Positions 36,043-45,016 of a stretch of 64,000 bases of DNA are shown here, piece by piece (the first letter of the stretch is position 1; each line of letters opens with the position of its first letter). Under the pieces are notes generated by a model. It was not told where the DNA came from and did not search any database. It saw only the letters and a program-made list of their open reading frames with translations. Position numbers and translations under genes: made by a program. This stretch comes from Lewinellaceae bacterium (GTDB lineage: Bacteria; Bacteroidota; Bacteroidia; Chitinophagales; Saprospiraceae), in NCBI GenBank assembly GCA_020636405.1, contig JACJXW010000004.1:3956001-4020000 (forward strand). Reading direction: 5' to 3'.

Positions 36043-36113
36043 CCTGCCAGCCGCCCGGCAAAAGCCAATGAAGGGTTATTCCTGTATTGCCGCCCTTTCA
36101 TGGGGTTGGCAGG
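36043..36113 (+). promoter_or_regulatory. Long leader hairpin ahead of PBP1A
   Basis: CCTGCCAGCC (36043-36052) pairs with GGTTGGCAGG (36104-36113), with an inner ATGAAGGG/CCCTTTCAT stem. The hairpin ends 42 bases before the ATG. It may affect translation of the PBP mRNA; no known riboswitch class was recognised. Confidence 0.35.
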
Positions 36114-36155
36114 AACAACCAAATCACATTTATCCCATGATCAAACAGACGTACA

Positions 36156-38504
36156 ATGAAGGACAGATGGATCAATTTCAGGCGCCGCTTAGCTGTAAGT
36201 TGGTACAATTTCTGGATCGACTATCCCGCCGCAGGATGGGCCGTTAAAGGCATTAAATTTTCCTTGATCTTAGGTTTCCTCGCCGGAACCGGGTTCGTTG
36301 CCAGTATTGCTGCCGGAGCTTTCGGCAAATTGCCCGCCGAAGAAGACCTCACCTCCGTCACCCATTATGTTGCTTCTGAAGTATACGCCAGCGACAGCAC
36401 CCTGCTGGGGCGCTACTACTTCGAAAACCGGAGCAACGTTCAGTACAAGGATATTTCATCCCATTTCATTAATGCATTGATTGCAACGGAAGATGCCAGG
36501 TTCTTCGAGCACAATGGCGTAGACATTCGCGCCTGGGCGAGAGTATTCTTCAAAACCCTTATGCGAGGCGAGCGGTCTTCCGGCGGAGGCAGCACCATCA
36601 GCCAGCAATTGGCTAAAAATCTCTACCCCCGTGAAGACTACGGCAAATACTCTCTGATCATCAATAAGGTCAAGGAGGTATTCATTGCTATGCGCCTCGA
36701 AAAGATGTATGGCAAGGAAGCGCTGCTGGAGTTGTACCTCAACACGGTTCCCTTTAGTGAAAACACCTTTGGCATTAAGGTCGCCGCGCAGCGCTTCTTC
36801 AATACCAGCCCGGCCCGGCTGACCCCCTCCCAATCAGCCGTACTGGTGGCCATGCTAAAGGCCACTACGATGTACAATCCTGTAAGCCAGCCCCAGAATG
36901 CCCTGGCAAGGCGTAACCTCGTACTCAGCCAGATGGCCCGCTACGGCTATCTTTCCCAACGGCTGGCCGACTCCCTGGCCAAGGAGCCATTATCGCTCAA
37001 TTATTTCCCCATTACCCACAACAAAGGGCCAGCGCCTTATTTCCGGGAGCACCTTCGCCTCGAACTCAAGGAGTTGATCAAAGACAAACGCAAGCCCAAT
37101 GGCATGGCCTACAATATTTACACCGACGGGCTGAAGATATACACCAGCCTGAATGCCAACATGCAATCAATAGCCGAAGCCGTTGTAGCCGAGCAAATGA
37201 AAAACCTGCAGAAGGAGTTCACACATCACCTGAATGGCGCTGACCCCTGGGAGGCCGAAGGTGTACTGGAAATGTCCATCCGGCAGTCTGCGCGTTACCG
37301 GGGGTTGAGAAGCGCCGGGCTGGATAGTGCGGCCATTGATTCTGTCTTCCGCATCCCGGTGGATATGGAGGTCTTCAGTTGGAAGGGGGGGAAAGAAAAG
37401 CTAAGGATGAGCCCGATCGATTCTATAAAATACTACCTCGGGCTGCTCAATGCCGGTTTCATCGCCCTGGACCCGAAAACCGGGGAGGTCCTGGCCTGGG
37501 TAGGTGGTGTTAACCACGAGTTCTTCCAATACGACCACGTCCTGTCGACGCGTTCGGTAGGGTCTACCTTTAAGCCTATTGTTTATGCAACTGCCCTGCA
37601 AAAAGGCATTCCACCCTGTTCCTACTACGCCAACCAACTCCGGGTATATCCGCAATACGAATACTGGATGCCTAAGAACGCCACCAACGAGTATGGCGGG
37701 TATTATTCCCTGGAAGGCGGGCTGATCAACAGCGTCAATACCGTGACCGTCCAACTGATGATGCAGGCGCGCCCCAAAAATGTTGCTCGCCTGGCTAAGG
37801 AACTCGGCATAAGCACGGAGGTTCCACCAGTTCCGGCCATTGCTTTGGGAGCAGTGGATGTGTCGCTGCGGGATATGGTCACCGTATACAGTACTTTTGC
37901 TGCGCGGGGAGCACGGCCTGAACTCCATTATATACGCCGCGTGGAAGCCCCGGACGGAACAGTCCTTATCGATAATGAGTGGCAGAAAGATACCTGCAAT
38001 TGGGACCACCCGCTGTGGGAAGAAGAAGTGGACATGATGAACCATATGCTCCAGGCGGTCATTGACCGGGGAACCGGGCGCCGCATCCGCTACCGCTACA
38101 ATATGAAATTCCCGCTGGCAGGAAAAACAGGTACCAGCCAAAACCACTCTGACGGCTGGTTCATCGGCTATACGCCCAGGATCGTTGCCGGCGCCTGGGT
38201 AGGGGCCGAATCACCGGCCGTGCGGTTCCGTGATCTCCGCCTTGGGCAAGGCGCCAATACCGGGCTGCCCATCGTCGCGTTCTTTTTGCAAAAACTCCAG
38301 GAGAAAGAAAATCTTTCTTCCTATGTAAATGCCCCCTTTCCCAAACCCGGAGAGGAGGTGGAACAAATGCTCAATTGCCCCAGTACGGTATGGCCGGAAA
38401 AGGAAATCGGCTCAGAAAATGCCGAAGAACAAGGGCAGGAAAAAACAGCCAGTGCCCAGGAGCCTCCATCTACAGCTGAGGCCACAGCTAAACTTATTCA
38501 GTAA
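36156..38504 (+). CDS. Class A penicillin-binding protein (PBP1A-like)
   Basis: Bifunctional peptidoglycan polymerase and crosslinker. After a cytoplasmic N-terminus and one membrane helix (residues 33-52) comes the GT51 transglycosylase domain: Glu112 in EDARFFEHNGVD, and SGGGSTISQQLAKNL. The transpeptidase domain carries STFK (Ser470-Lys473), SVN (526-528) and KTG (657-659). A tail of about 40 residues after the domain is Glu/Ala/Thr-rich and unlike the core. Length 782 is normal. Preceded by a long untranslated leader with a hairpin and followed by a strong terminator, so it is probably a single-gene unit. Confidence 0.94.
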   Translation: MKDRWINFRRRLAVSWYNFWIDYPAAGWAVKGIKFSLILGFLAGTGFVASIAAGAFGKLPAEEDLTSVTHYVASEVYASDSTLLGRYYFENRSNVQYKDISSHFINALIATEDARFFEHNGVDIRAWARVFFKTLMRGERSSGGGSTISQQLAKNLYPREDYGKYSLIINKVKEVFIAMRLEKMYGKEALLELYLNTVPFSENTFGIKVAAQRFFNTSPARLTPSQSAVLVAMLKATTMYNPVSQPQNALARRNLVLSQMARYGYLSQRLADSLAKEPLSLNYFPITHNKGPAPYFREHLRLELKELIKDKRKPNGMAYNIYTDGLKIYTSLNANMQSIAEAVVAEQMKNLQKEFTHHLNGADPWEAEGVLEMSIRQSARYRGLRSAGLDSAAIDSVFRIPVDMEVFSWKGGKEKLRMSPIDSIKYYLGLLNAGFIALDPKTGEVLAWVGGVNHEFFQYDHVLSTRSVGSTFKPIVYATALQKGIPPCSYYANQLRVYPQYEYWMPKNATNEYGGYYSLEGGLINSVNTVTVQLMMQARPKNVARLAKELGISTEVPPVPAIALGAVDVSLRDMVTVYSTFAARGARPELHYIRRVEAPDGTVLIDNEWQKDTCNWDHPLWEEEVDMMNHMLQAVIDRGTGRRIRYRYNMKFPLAGKTGTSQNHSDGWFIGYTPRIVAGAWVGAESPAVRFRDLRLGQGANTGLPIVAFFLQKLQEKENLSSYVNAPFPKPGEEVEQMLNCPSTVWPEKEIGSENAEEQGQEKTASAQEPPSTAEATAKLIQ

Positions 38505-38526
38505 ATAACCCTTATCACCTGCCATT

Positions 38527-38592
38527 AAAGGGCTGTGGGACAAGGCTTAATACCTGAAAGCCATCCTTCAGCCCTTTCCTTTTTCCTTTTCC
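38527..38592 (+). terminator. Terminator after the PBP1A gene
   Basis: AAAGGGCTG pairs with CAGCCCTTT (38569-38577) across an imperfect stem, and is followed by CCTTTTTCCTTTT. Likely intrinsic terminator. Confidence 0.72.
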
Positions 38593-38650
38593 ATCTTTTT
38601 CCAAAGCATCATAACAACGTCAAATTTTAGTCAAGCATCTTTCTGTTTTC

Positions 38651-38681
38651 TTTGAATTTTTTGGAAAAAGGTTTAACTTTC
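38651..38681 (+). promoter_or_regulatory. Promoter for the small HTH gene
   Basis: TTTG (38651-38654), 19 bases, then TAACTTTC (38674-38681), one base off TAnnTTTG. It lies 62 bases before the ATG. Confidence 0.5.
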
Positions 38682-38742
38682 TTTGGCTTATCTGAATAAG
38701 AGGATTGTTATCCTTTGATTTCCTAATTAAACTTTTCCAGCT

Positions 38743-39015
38743 ATGAATATCACATTCGAGGAGCTGCGAGCCATTAAGCACAAACTGCCCACCGGCAGCG
38801 TTCGCAGAATTGCCAAAGAATTGAACCTTAACGAGCAAACCGTACGCAACTATTTCGGAGCTAACAAATTCGCCGATGGCGATATCGCTGACAAACATAT
38901 CCAACCTGGCCCGCATGGCGGTATAGTGCATCTTGAAGACACCGCCATCCTGGAAGCTGCACAAAGGATTTTAGCAGAAACTGAAAAATCCGAGTTGCAG
39001 GAAGAAGAGAGCTGA
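38743..39015 (+). CDS. Small helix-turn-helix protein
   Basis: A 90-residue soluble protein. Residues 17-39 (TGSVRRIAKELNLNEQTVRNYF) form a helix-turn-helix like those of small DNA-binding regulators, and the C-terminal half has a conserved-looking Gly-Pro-His-Gly-Gly turn followed by an acidic helix. It is read from its own promoter and ends at a strong terminator, so it stands alone. No target is known; in Saprospiria I recall similar proteins annotated only as DNA-binding. The Glu-rich tail ending LQEEES may be disordered. Confidence 0.72.
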   Translation: MNITFEELRAIKHKLPTGSVRRIAKELNLNEQTVRNYFGANKFADGDIADKHIQPGPHGGIVHLEDTAILEAAQRILAETEKSELQEEES

Positions 39016-39025
39016 CGCAAAACTT

Positions 39026-39065
39026 CGAAAAACGGGAAATGAGTTGTTTCATTTCCCGTTTTTCG
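39026..39065. terminator. Bidirectional terminator between the HTH gene and trmN6
   Basis: CGAAAAACGGGAAATGA pairs with TCATTTCCCGTTTTTCG in a near-perfect 17-base stem, with T-rich flanks on both strands. It serves the two convergent genes. Confidence 0.8.
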
Positions 39066-39090
39066 TATTCTCCCTCCTTTCCTAACCGTT

Positions 39091-39822
39091 CTACATTTTA
39101 AGGTAAAATGCTCCGGCCAGCTTTACATAGTCGTCTGTCCAGTCATTTCTATTTTGGTGTTGAATAACAAGGCTGCTTTTTTCTACAGCTGATGCCTGCC
39201 GTTCAAATTCCATAAGCAGCCGTTCTACTGGTTTGTTGTGTTTGGGCATCACTTCAGTGACCCGGGTGCAATAGAGGTGGTAATTTTTTGCCAGTTCCTG
39301 AAAACGAAGCCCTTCGATATAAGGAAGGATAAGGCTGAAACGCCCGTTGGGCGCCAGTAAATTGCGAACCGCCGAAAGCAAGTCGCCATGGGGTAACTTT
39401 ATGGTATGCCGAACGCTGTTGCGGTCCTGATTGTGTGAAAAAGTACCTCCTGAAAAAAAGGGCGGGTTGCTGACAATGAGTTCATAGCGGGTAGAAGCTG
39501 CGTGCACATACTCCTGAACTGAGGTATTGAAAACCTTCAGGCGTCCAGGCCAGGGAGAGACATTCATATTCTCCCGGGCTTGTTCCGCTGCCTGCCGATC
39601 TACTTCCACGGCATGGATCTCCGCCTGCTCTGCCCGCTGCGCCAACATAATGGCAATGAGCCCGCTTCCCGTACCAATATCTAAAATCTGAGCGGCGCCA
39701 TCTACCTTAGCCCAGGCGCCCAACAGAACACCATCGGTACCTACCTTCATGGTACAGCGGTCCTGCTGAATGCTGAATTGTTTGAAACGAAATGGCTCGG
39801 CTTTCTTTTCTGGCATGGTCAT
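39091..39822 (-). CDS. trmN6: tRNA1(Val) (adenine(37)-N6)-methyltransferase TrmN6
   Basis: SAM-dependent methyltransferase with the DIGTGSGLIAIMLAQ SAM motif near residue 48 and the catalytic NPPF near residue 119, preceded by FRFKQFSI and CTMKVGTDGVLLGAW, the YfiC/TrmN6 pattern. It methylates A37 of tRNA-Val in enterics; the substrate in this organism is inferred. I prefer ATG 39822 (or 39816) over 39858, because the latter lies inside a terminator hairpin of the gene upstream. Ends at a terminator shared with the HTH gene. Confidence 0.88.
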   Translation of the reverse strand: MTMPEKKAEPFRFKQFSIQQDRCTMKVGTDGVLLGAWAKVDGAAQILDIGTGSGLIAIMLAQRAEQAEIHAVEVDRQAAEQARENMNVSPWPGRLKVFNTSVQEYVHAASTRYELIVSNPPFFSGGTFSHNQDRNSVRHTIKLPHGDLLSAVRNLLAPNGRFSLILPYIEGLRFQELAKNYHLYCTRVTEVMPKHNKPVERLLMEFERQASAVEKSSLVIQHQNRNDWTDDYVKLAGAFYLKM

Positions 39823-39842
39823 ATCACAAGCTATAAAATAAC

Positions 39843-39873
39843 TAGAGGGAGTAATCAATATTTACTCCCTCTA
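39843..39873 (-). terminator. Terminator after the DUF5689 gene
   Basis: TAGAGGGAGTAA pairs with TTACTCCCTCTA (12 base pairs, 7-base loop). Read on the minus strand it is 49 bases past the DUF5689 stop and is followed by a T-rich stretch. Confidence 0.68.
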
Positions 39874-39921
39874 TAAAGGCATAAATGCCTGAATTGTTTT
39901 ATCTCAGATCCCGGATTCTTC

Positions 39922-41943
39922 CTACTGCCCGATATCCGCCAAATTGCGGATCGTCACTTGTGCGTCGTTAAACTGAGAAACGACAGCAGTGAGCGTAAAG
40001 GCTGCAGTTGGAACGTTATCATTGGCAAAAGAAGCGTCCGTACGCGTGAAGGAAATGATGGTTCCTGTACCATCATCCAGCGTCTTCGAGCCGGAAAATG
40101 TCCCGCCCTCGGTAAAAGTGACGCTAATGATCTTCACCAACGTGGACTCCCACTCCTCCAGGTTGTTCAGGATCTCCGCAATGGTGGCTTCCCGGGCAGC
40201 AGGCATCGTACCGGGGCCGAAACTGATGGCATTGGCATTGGGTACGTTATTTACCTGCAGCAGGCCGTTGAACTCGGAAAGTTCCTGCCCGGAAATGTTG
40301 ATCTCGATATCTTCTCCCAGGGCAAAACTATGGTTAGCCGTAAAGCGGATGACAATGCCGCCACTTTCATCCTGAAGGACCAGGTTGCGGCCAGTCCAGT
40401 TGCCGTTGTCTTTATCGGAGATCACAATTCCCCGAACTTTCTTGGCCGCAGGCGCAGCGCCGGAACCTCCTTCAAAAAGATCGCGAAGGCCCGCCAGCCC
40501 GATCAGCTGAGGGTCGCCCCCCGTACCGCCGCCACCGACATCGTCGAGATTGCGGATGACCAGCTGAGGGTCGTTGAATTGAGATACAATAGCCGTCAGG
40601 GAAATGGCGCCGGCAGGCAGGGGGTTGCCGGAGAAACTGGCGGCACTACGGGTAAACATATCCACAGAGCCCGTCGCATCGCTCACTGTCGTAGAGCCAT
40701 TGAAGGTCGATGCGCCGGTAATGGTTGCGTCGCTGATCTGCACGAGTGTAGATTCCCAGGCCTCCTGGTTGTTGAGCACTTCCTGAACGGTGGCCGCCCG
40801 GGGTGTCGGCAAAGTACCGGCGCCATTGGATTTGGCCAGTTCGTTAGAAAGGCCGTTCACCTGAAGCAGGCCATTGAACTCGGAAAGCTCCTGCTCCGAA
40901 ACGACAACATCTATTTCTTCCCCAAGTGTGAAGTTGTGGGGGCTCTGGAAACGTACTACGATCCCGCCGGTAGCATCCTGAAGGACCAAATTTCGGATAT
41001 CCGTATTGCCGTTGTCCTTATCGGAAATGACCACCCCGCGGATCTTCCGGTCGGCAGGCCCCTCCGTACCTCCGTTGTTGAAAATATCGCGGACCTCAGC
41101 AATGGTCATCAGTTCTTCCTGTCCGGTGCCTCCGTTGCATCGGGTACCTTCCATCTGAATGTCCGTCAACTCACGGATGTACAATTGTTTGGTAGACCCG
41201 AAAACGTTGAAGACGGCTACGAGAGCACCATTACCTTCAGGTATAGCCTCATTGGCAAAGGTCGAAAAACCGCTGGTGCGCAGAACGATGGTATTGCCGT
41301 CACAGTCCTGGATAGTGCGGTTGAGCGTCTGCTGGCCAAAAGCGTCTGCGAAAGTAAGGCCAACCTCACCGAAACCGAATTCTACATTTTCCAGTTTGAT
41401 GAGGGTACTGATATCCTGCGGGCCTAAAGAATTGATGGTGCGGACCGCCGGTTCAGGCGTTCCAATGAGCATGCCCCGGGAGATGCGCTGATTGAAATCC
41501 ACGATATCACCGAGTTGCTCTGACCCTCCTTCGAGGAAGGTATAGCCCCCTAATTGAACAACGCCGTTGTATTCCCCCAGGACCAATCCCTGGCAATCGA
41601 TGGCCAGCTCCCGGCCGATAGGGTAAAAGTTGTAATAATCGGTCAGGTTGATCAACACTTCGATACCCGCGGAGGCATCCTGGAAAACAAAGGAACGGTA
41701 AAAGTTGCCGGATCGGTCATCGGCCACTACTACACCACGGATGACGATGTCGTCTTCAATTTTTGTGAGCTTGCCCGGTACATACAGCGCCTTGAGTTCG
41801 GCAATGGTGGTATTGGCCTCTACATTTAAGGGTGTACCGGTAGTGGGCGGCTCGTCAAATTCCAGATCGACGCAGGAACTGACACCGGCTACAAGAGAAA
41901 TGAAGAATGCGAAGTAGATGATTTTCTTGAGATCAAAGTTCAT
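39922..41943 (-). CDS. DUF5689 lipoprotein with three tandem units
   Basis: A signal peptide ends in the lipobox GVSSC (Cys24). Three tandem units follow, about residues 44-270, 276-472 and 478-673, each starting with a TIAEL-like stretch, then an OB-fold-like set of beta strands (VRGVVISDKDNGN, NLVLQDATGGIVVRF, ISEQELSEFNGLLQVN). Units two and three are very similar in sequence, implying recent duplication; unit one is divergent. DUF5689 proteins in Bacteroidota sit beside TonB receptors and nucleases; an OB-fold role in binding nucleic acid or sugar phosphate is inference. It starts 48 bases after the TonB receptor gene, thus probably one transcript with it. Confidence 0.85.
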   Translation of the reverse strand: MNFDLKKIIYFAFFISLVAGVSSCVDLEFDEPPTTGTPLNVEANTTIAELKALYVPGKLTKIEDDIVIRGVVVADDRSGNFYRSFVFQDASAGIEVLINLTDYYNFYPIGRELAIDCQGLVLGEYNGVVQLGGYTFLEGGSEQLGDIVDFNQRISRGMLIGTPEPAVRTINSLGPQDISTLIKLENVEFGFGEVGLTFADAFGQQTLNRTIQDCDGNTIVLRTSGFSTFANEAIPEGNGALVAVFNVFGSTKQLYIRELTDIQMEGTRCNGGTGQEELMTIAEVRDIFNNGGTEGPADRKIRGVVISDKDNGNTDIRNLVLQDATGGIVVRFQSPHNFTLGEEIDVVVSEQELSEFNGLLQVNGLSNELAKSNGAGTLPTPRAATVQEVLNNQEAWESTLVQISDATITGASTFNGSTTVSDATGSVDMFTRSAASFSGNPLPAGAISLTAIVSQFNDPQLVIRNLDDVGGGGTGGDPQLIGLAGLRDLFEGGSGAAPAAKKVRGIVISDKDNGNWTGRNLVLQDESGGIVIRFTANHSFALGEDIEINISGQELSEFNGLLQVNNVPNANAISFGPGTMPAAREATIAEILNNLEEWESTLVKIISVTFTEGGTFSGSKTLDDGTGTIISFTRTDASFANDNVPTAAFTLTAVVSQFNDAQVTIRNLADIGQ

Positions 41944-41991
41944 TATGATTGGATTTTTTTCTTCAGATGAATGGTGATAAAAAGGCTTTGG

Positions 41992-44787
41992 TTAGAAGCG
42001 CAGGCTTAGGTTGACGAAATAATTCCTGCCGTACAGGTAATAATAGCGGGGAATGAACACCGTATCATCGCCCGAGCGCACGTCAAAGTCAAAGCGCAGC
42101 TGGTCGAAGCCGCCGGTGATGAAATCCTGGTTGTCCAGAAGGTTGTTCACCCCGACGTTGAGATACAGAAAGAGATCTCCGAAACGGAAGGATTTTCCAC
42201 CGAAGAAGTCCACCGTAAAGGCGCCGTCTCCCTGTTTTTGTTCGATGATGCGCTCAATTTCCGTGGAGCCGGGTTCTACTCCCAGGACGGCTTCCCGGGT
42301 ACGGGAAAGCGGGTTGTAGTCGATCCATACTCCGTCGAAATAGTTGAAGTTGAGGTTGGCAAACCAATAGCCCTTCGGGCGGTACTGCAGGCCCATTGTA
42401 TAGGCATTCTGCGGGCGTCCGGGAATGTAGATGTTCTTGGAGTAGATCTCGAAGCCCTCCGCATCGGCGTTGAAAGCCTCGGAATTGTCTTCATACAGGT
42501 AGCCGGTGCCCCGGGAATTGTAAATGTACTGGCCCAATGCCGCCACGGCGTTGGCGCTTAGGCTGGAAGTGATCTTGGCCTCTACGGCTAATTCTGCGCC
42601 CAGGTGGCGCTGGTTAAGCCCGGTGATCACAAAAGCCCCGAAGGAACGGCTAAGGTCGTTGTAGAACTGAATGAGGTCGATCCGGTTCTCAAACTGTGTG
42701 TAATAAGCGCTGGCCCTTGCCTTTACGTTTGGAGAACGCAACAGGTAACCGGCTTCGCCTCCATAGATCGTTTCACTGTCCAGCCCGCGAACCACCTGGT
42801 CTCGGGTGCGGGGAGAGACAAAAGCATTGCGCACGAAAGGCGCACGGGTCATGAAAGCGGCATTGGCAAAAAGATAGTTCCTGCCATCCAGCTTATAGGT
42901 CATCCCGCCCTTGATGCCAATATTGGTGAATTTCTCCTTGTCCGATTCTCCGAAGGAATTATCCGGGAAGCGTCCGGTCCGGTATTTGCCGGTCCGCCAG
43001 AATTGGGTATTGGAAACGCTGCCCGCCAGGAACAGGTCTACCTTGGGCAAGGACATCTCCCCCTGCATCCACAACTCACCGCGACGAACGTCGATGTCGT
43101 AATTGTAACCGAACACATCCCCTTCCCGCACGATCTCACTGGGGTTATTGAGGTCGTTCTGCTGAATGTCGAAATCATCCGAAAAATCGCGCACCGCAAA
43201 GGGGTCTACATTAAGGAAGAAATCGCCGCCGAGCAGGTCCTCCACCGTTTTGAAATTTTCAATGGTCTGAGACTGGTAGGAAACCCCGCCGCTCAGGGTG
43301 AACTGGGAAGTGATCGCATGCTGGTAATTGGAATAAAAATTGAACTCCCGGGTGTCGTACCGGCGATCCTCGATCATGTACTGCGACCATTTACCAGTAT
43401 ATTCCTGCCCGTTGAGCAGATAGGCGTATTTTTCATCGAGCTGGCTGTTGCGGTTGGCCTCGTAGAAATCGCCCCACTGGATCTGCAAGGCATCTTCATT
43501 GGCCAGCAGCTGCTGCTGTACGATATCAGCGGCCTCATCCCACCCGCTGAGCTGGAAATAACTCGGCAGATTGCGGTAGTAATCCGGGCGGGGGTCCGGG
43601 GCGTCGAACCAGTTCAGGGCGGAGCTGCCGATCCGGCCGAATTGGTAAGAGGCGGCCGTAGTCAACGTAGCCTTTGGGCTGATCTTCCAGTCATGCCGCA
43701 GGATGGCCACCGGCTGGTGAATATCAGATACGCGAGAGTTGCGTACTTTTCCGTTCTGGTACCCCCAGTATGGATTGTAATAATTGCTGCCGGCCAGATC
43801 GTAGAGTTCCTGCGTACTGGCCCCTGCCCTGCCCCGCTGGGTTGGGGAGCCAAAGAAATTGAAGTTCAGCAAATGGTTGTCGCCCATTTTACGGTCGACT
43901 GAAAGGAAATACGCCCAGGAGTTGTAAAAGGTACCTGGCTGATACCCTTCATCTGCCCAGCGATGGGAACCGGAAAAGGTAACTGCCCAGCCATTGTCCA
44001 TCATCCCGGTAGAAAGGGTGGCCATGGCGCGGTTGCGGTACCCGCGGTTGGAGATGGAATAGGTTACGCGGGCCTGCCGGCGCTGGGTCGAGGCCCGGGT
44101 GTCAATGGCAGTAGCTCCGCCCATTCCTCCGAAGGAATAAGGCACCGGATTGAGCCCCACCTCGGTGTCCCTGTTGCGAACCACGTCGTTCAGGCCACCC
44201 CAGGCGCTCCAGAAAATGCGGCCATTCTCCAGCTCGTTGAAAGGGATGCCGTTGATGTAAACGGCGGCCTCTTCCGAGTCGTAACCCCGAAGGCGAAACC
44301 GGGCCGAACCAAAGGTAAAGGCTGCTGCGGAAACGAAAACATCGCGGGAGGCCGAGAGAACACCCGAAATGTTCTGGTTGTCCGATTCCTGTTCCAGGTC
44401 CTCATCCGATAAGGTAATGGTCGGGATGAAGTCCTCTTTGTTGACGATGCCGGACTCCTGCTGTTCGGGCGCCAGTTCAATGACGCCGAGGTTGAAATCC
44501 TGCTGCTCCCCGTCACTTTCGACCTGAACGGTGATGGACTGATTGACATAGCCGTCCGCATCGACGGCAAAGGTGTGTTCACCTTCTTCGACACCGAAGA
44601 AGAGGAAGGCCCCTTTCTCATCGGTCACGGTGCTGGCCTTGGCCGCATCCATCCGGACCACCACGCCCGGCACCGGCAAACGGGTCTCACTGTCGTGGAC
44701 GACTCCGCGAACGTTAACCGTTTTGGCATGGATGGCTAATGATAGGAAAAGGGTAAAAAGGGTGAGTAATGTGCTTTTTGAATGCAT
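41992..44787 (-). CDS. TonB-dependent receptor with carboxypeptidase-like regulatory domain
   Basis: An outer-membrane gated porin energised by TonB/ExbBD. Residues 1-22 are a signal peptide; 24-100 form a CarboxypepD_reg beta-sandwich (VRGVVHDSETRLPVPGVVVRMD), as in Bacteroidota receptors. The plug follows near residue 120 with FGSARFRLRGYDSEEAAVYINGIP, and the 22-strand barrel ends with FVNLSLRF. It lacks an N-terminal SusC-type partner gene, but a lipoprotein gene (DUF5689) follows, replacing SusD. Substrate is unknown; the divergent nuclease suggests a nucleic-acid-derived product. Length 931 is normal. Confidence 0.92.
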   Translation of the reverse strand: MHSKSTLLTLFTLFLSLAIHAKTVNVRGVVHDSETRLPVPGVVVRMDAAKASTVTDEKGAFLFFGVEEGEHTFAVDADGYVNQSITVQVESDGEQQDFNLGVIELAPEQQESGIVNKEDFIPTITLSDEDLEQESDNQNISGVLSASRDVFVSAAAFTFGSARFRLRGYDSEEAAVYINGIPFNELENGRIFWSAWGGLNDVVRNRDTEVGLNPVPYSFGGMGGATAIDTRASTQRRQARVTYSISNRGYRNRAMATLSTGMMDNGWAVTFSGSHRWADEGYQPGTFYNSWAYFLSVDRKMGDNHLLNFNFFGSPTQRGRAGASTQELYDLAGSNYYNPYWGYQNGKVRNSRVSDIHQPVAILRHDWKISPKATLTTAASYQFGRIGSSALNWFDAPDPRPDYYRNLPSYFQLSGWDEAADIVQQQLLANEDALQIQWGDFYEANRNSQLDEKYAYLLNGQEYTGKWSQYMIEDRRYDTREFNFYSNYQHAITSQFTLSGGVSYQSQTIENFKTVEDLLGGDFFLNVDPFAVRDFSDDFDIQQNDLNNPSEIVREGDVFGYNYDIDVRRGELWMQGEMSLPKVDLFLAGSVSNTQFWRTGKYRTGRFPDNSFGESDKEKFTNIGIKGGMTYKLDGRNYLFANAAFMTRAPFVRNAFVSPRTRDQVVRGLDSETIYGGEAGYLLRSPNVKARASAYYTQFENRIDLIQFYNDLSRSFGAFVITGLNQRHLGAELAVEAKITSSLSANAVAALGQYIYNSRGTGYLYEDNSEAFNADAEGFEIYSKNIYIPGRPQNAYTMGLQYRPKGYWFANLNFNYFDGVWIDYNPLSRTREAVLGVEPGSTEIERIIEQKQGDGAFTVDFFGGKSFRFGDLFLYLNVGVNNLLDNQDFITGGFDQLRFDFDVRSGDDTVFIPRYYYLYGRNYFVNLSLRF

Positions 44788-44893
44788 AGTTATATTTGAT
44801 TTCTAGAATACCGATGGGTCACAGGGCAGTAGACCGGCTCATGGGAAGGAAGACGTGGCCTTCCTCATAGGATGTTCGTCTGAATAGAGAGTG

Positions 44894-44901
44894 CAAAATT
44901 A
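44894..44901 (-). promoter_or_regulatory. -7 box for the TonB receptor operon
   Basis: The minus strand reads TAATTTTG, matching TAnnTTTG, 107 bases before the ATG. A TTTG at the expected distance is not present (GTTC), so this is weak. A GGAAGG/CCTTCC hairpin (44841-44862) lies between it and the start. Confidence 0.32.
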
Positions 44902-45016
44902 GAAGAATTGCATAATTGTCGAACCTAACTTTCAAAAAATTTCACTTAAAGTTAATATCATTGCCCTGCGGCAGACGAAAGTTCGCGCGTTTAGAAAACT
45001 AAAGTCCAAACATACT

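Noticed and set aside
42604..43902. Plus-strand ORF of 432 codons within the TonB receptor gene
   Set aside because: Antisense to a clear receptor; composition follows the codon pattern of the opposite strand, and no family match.
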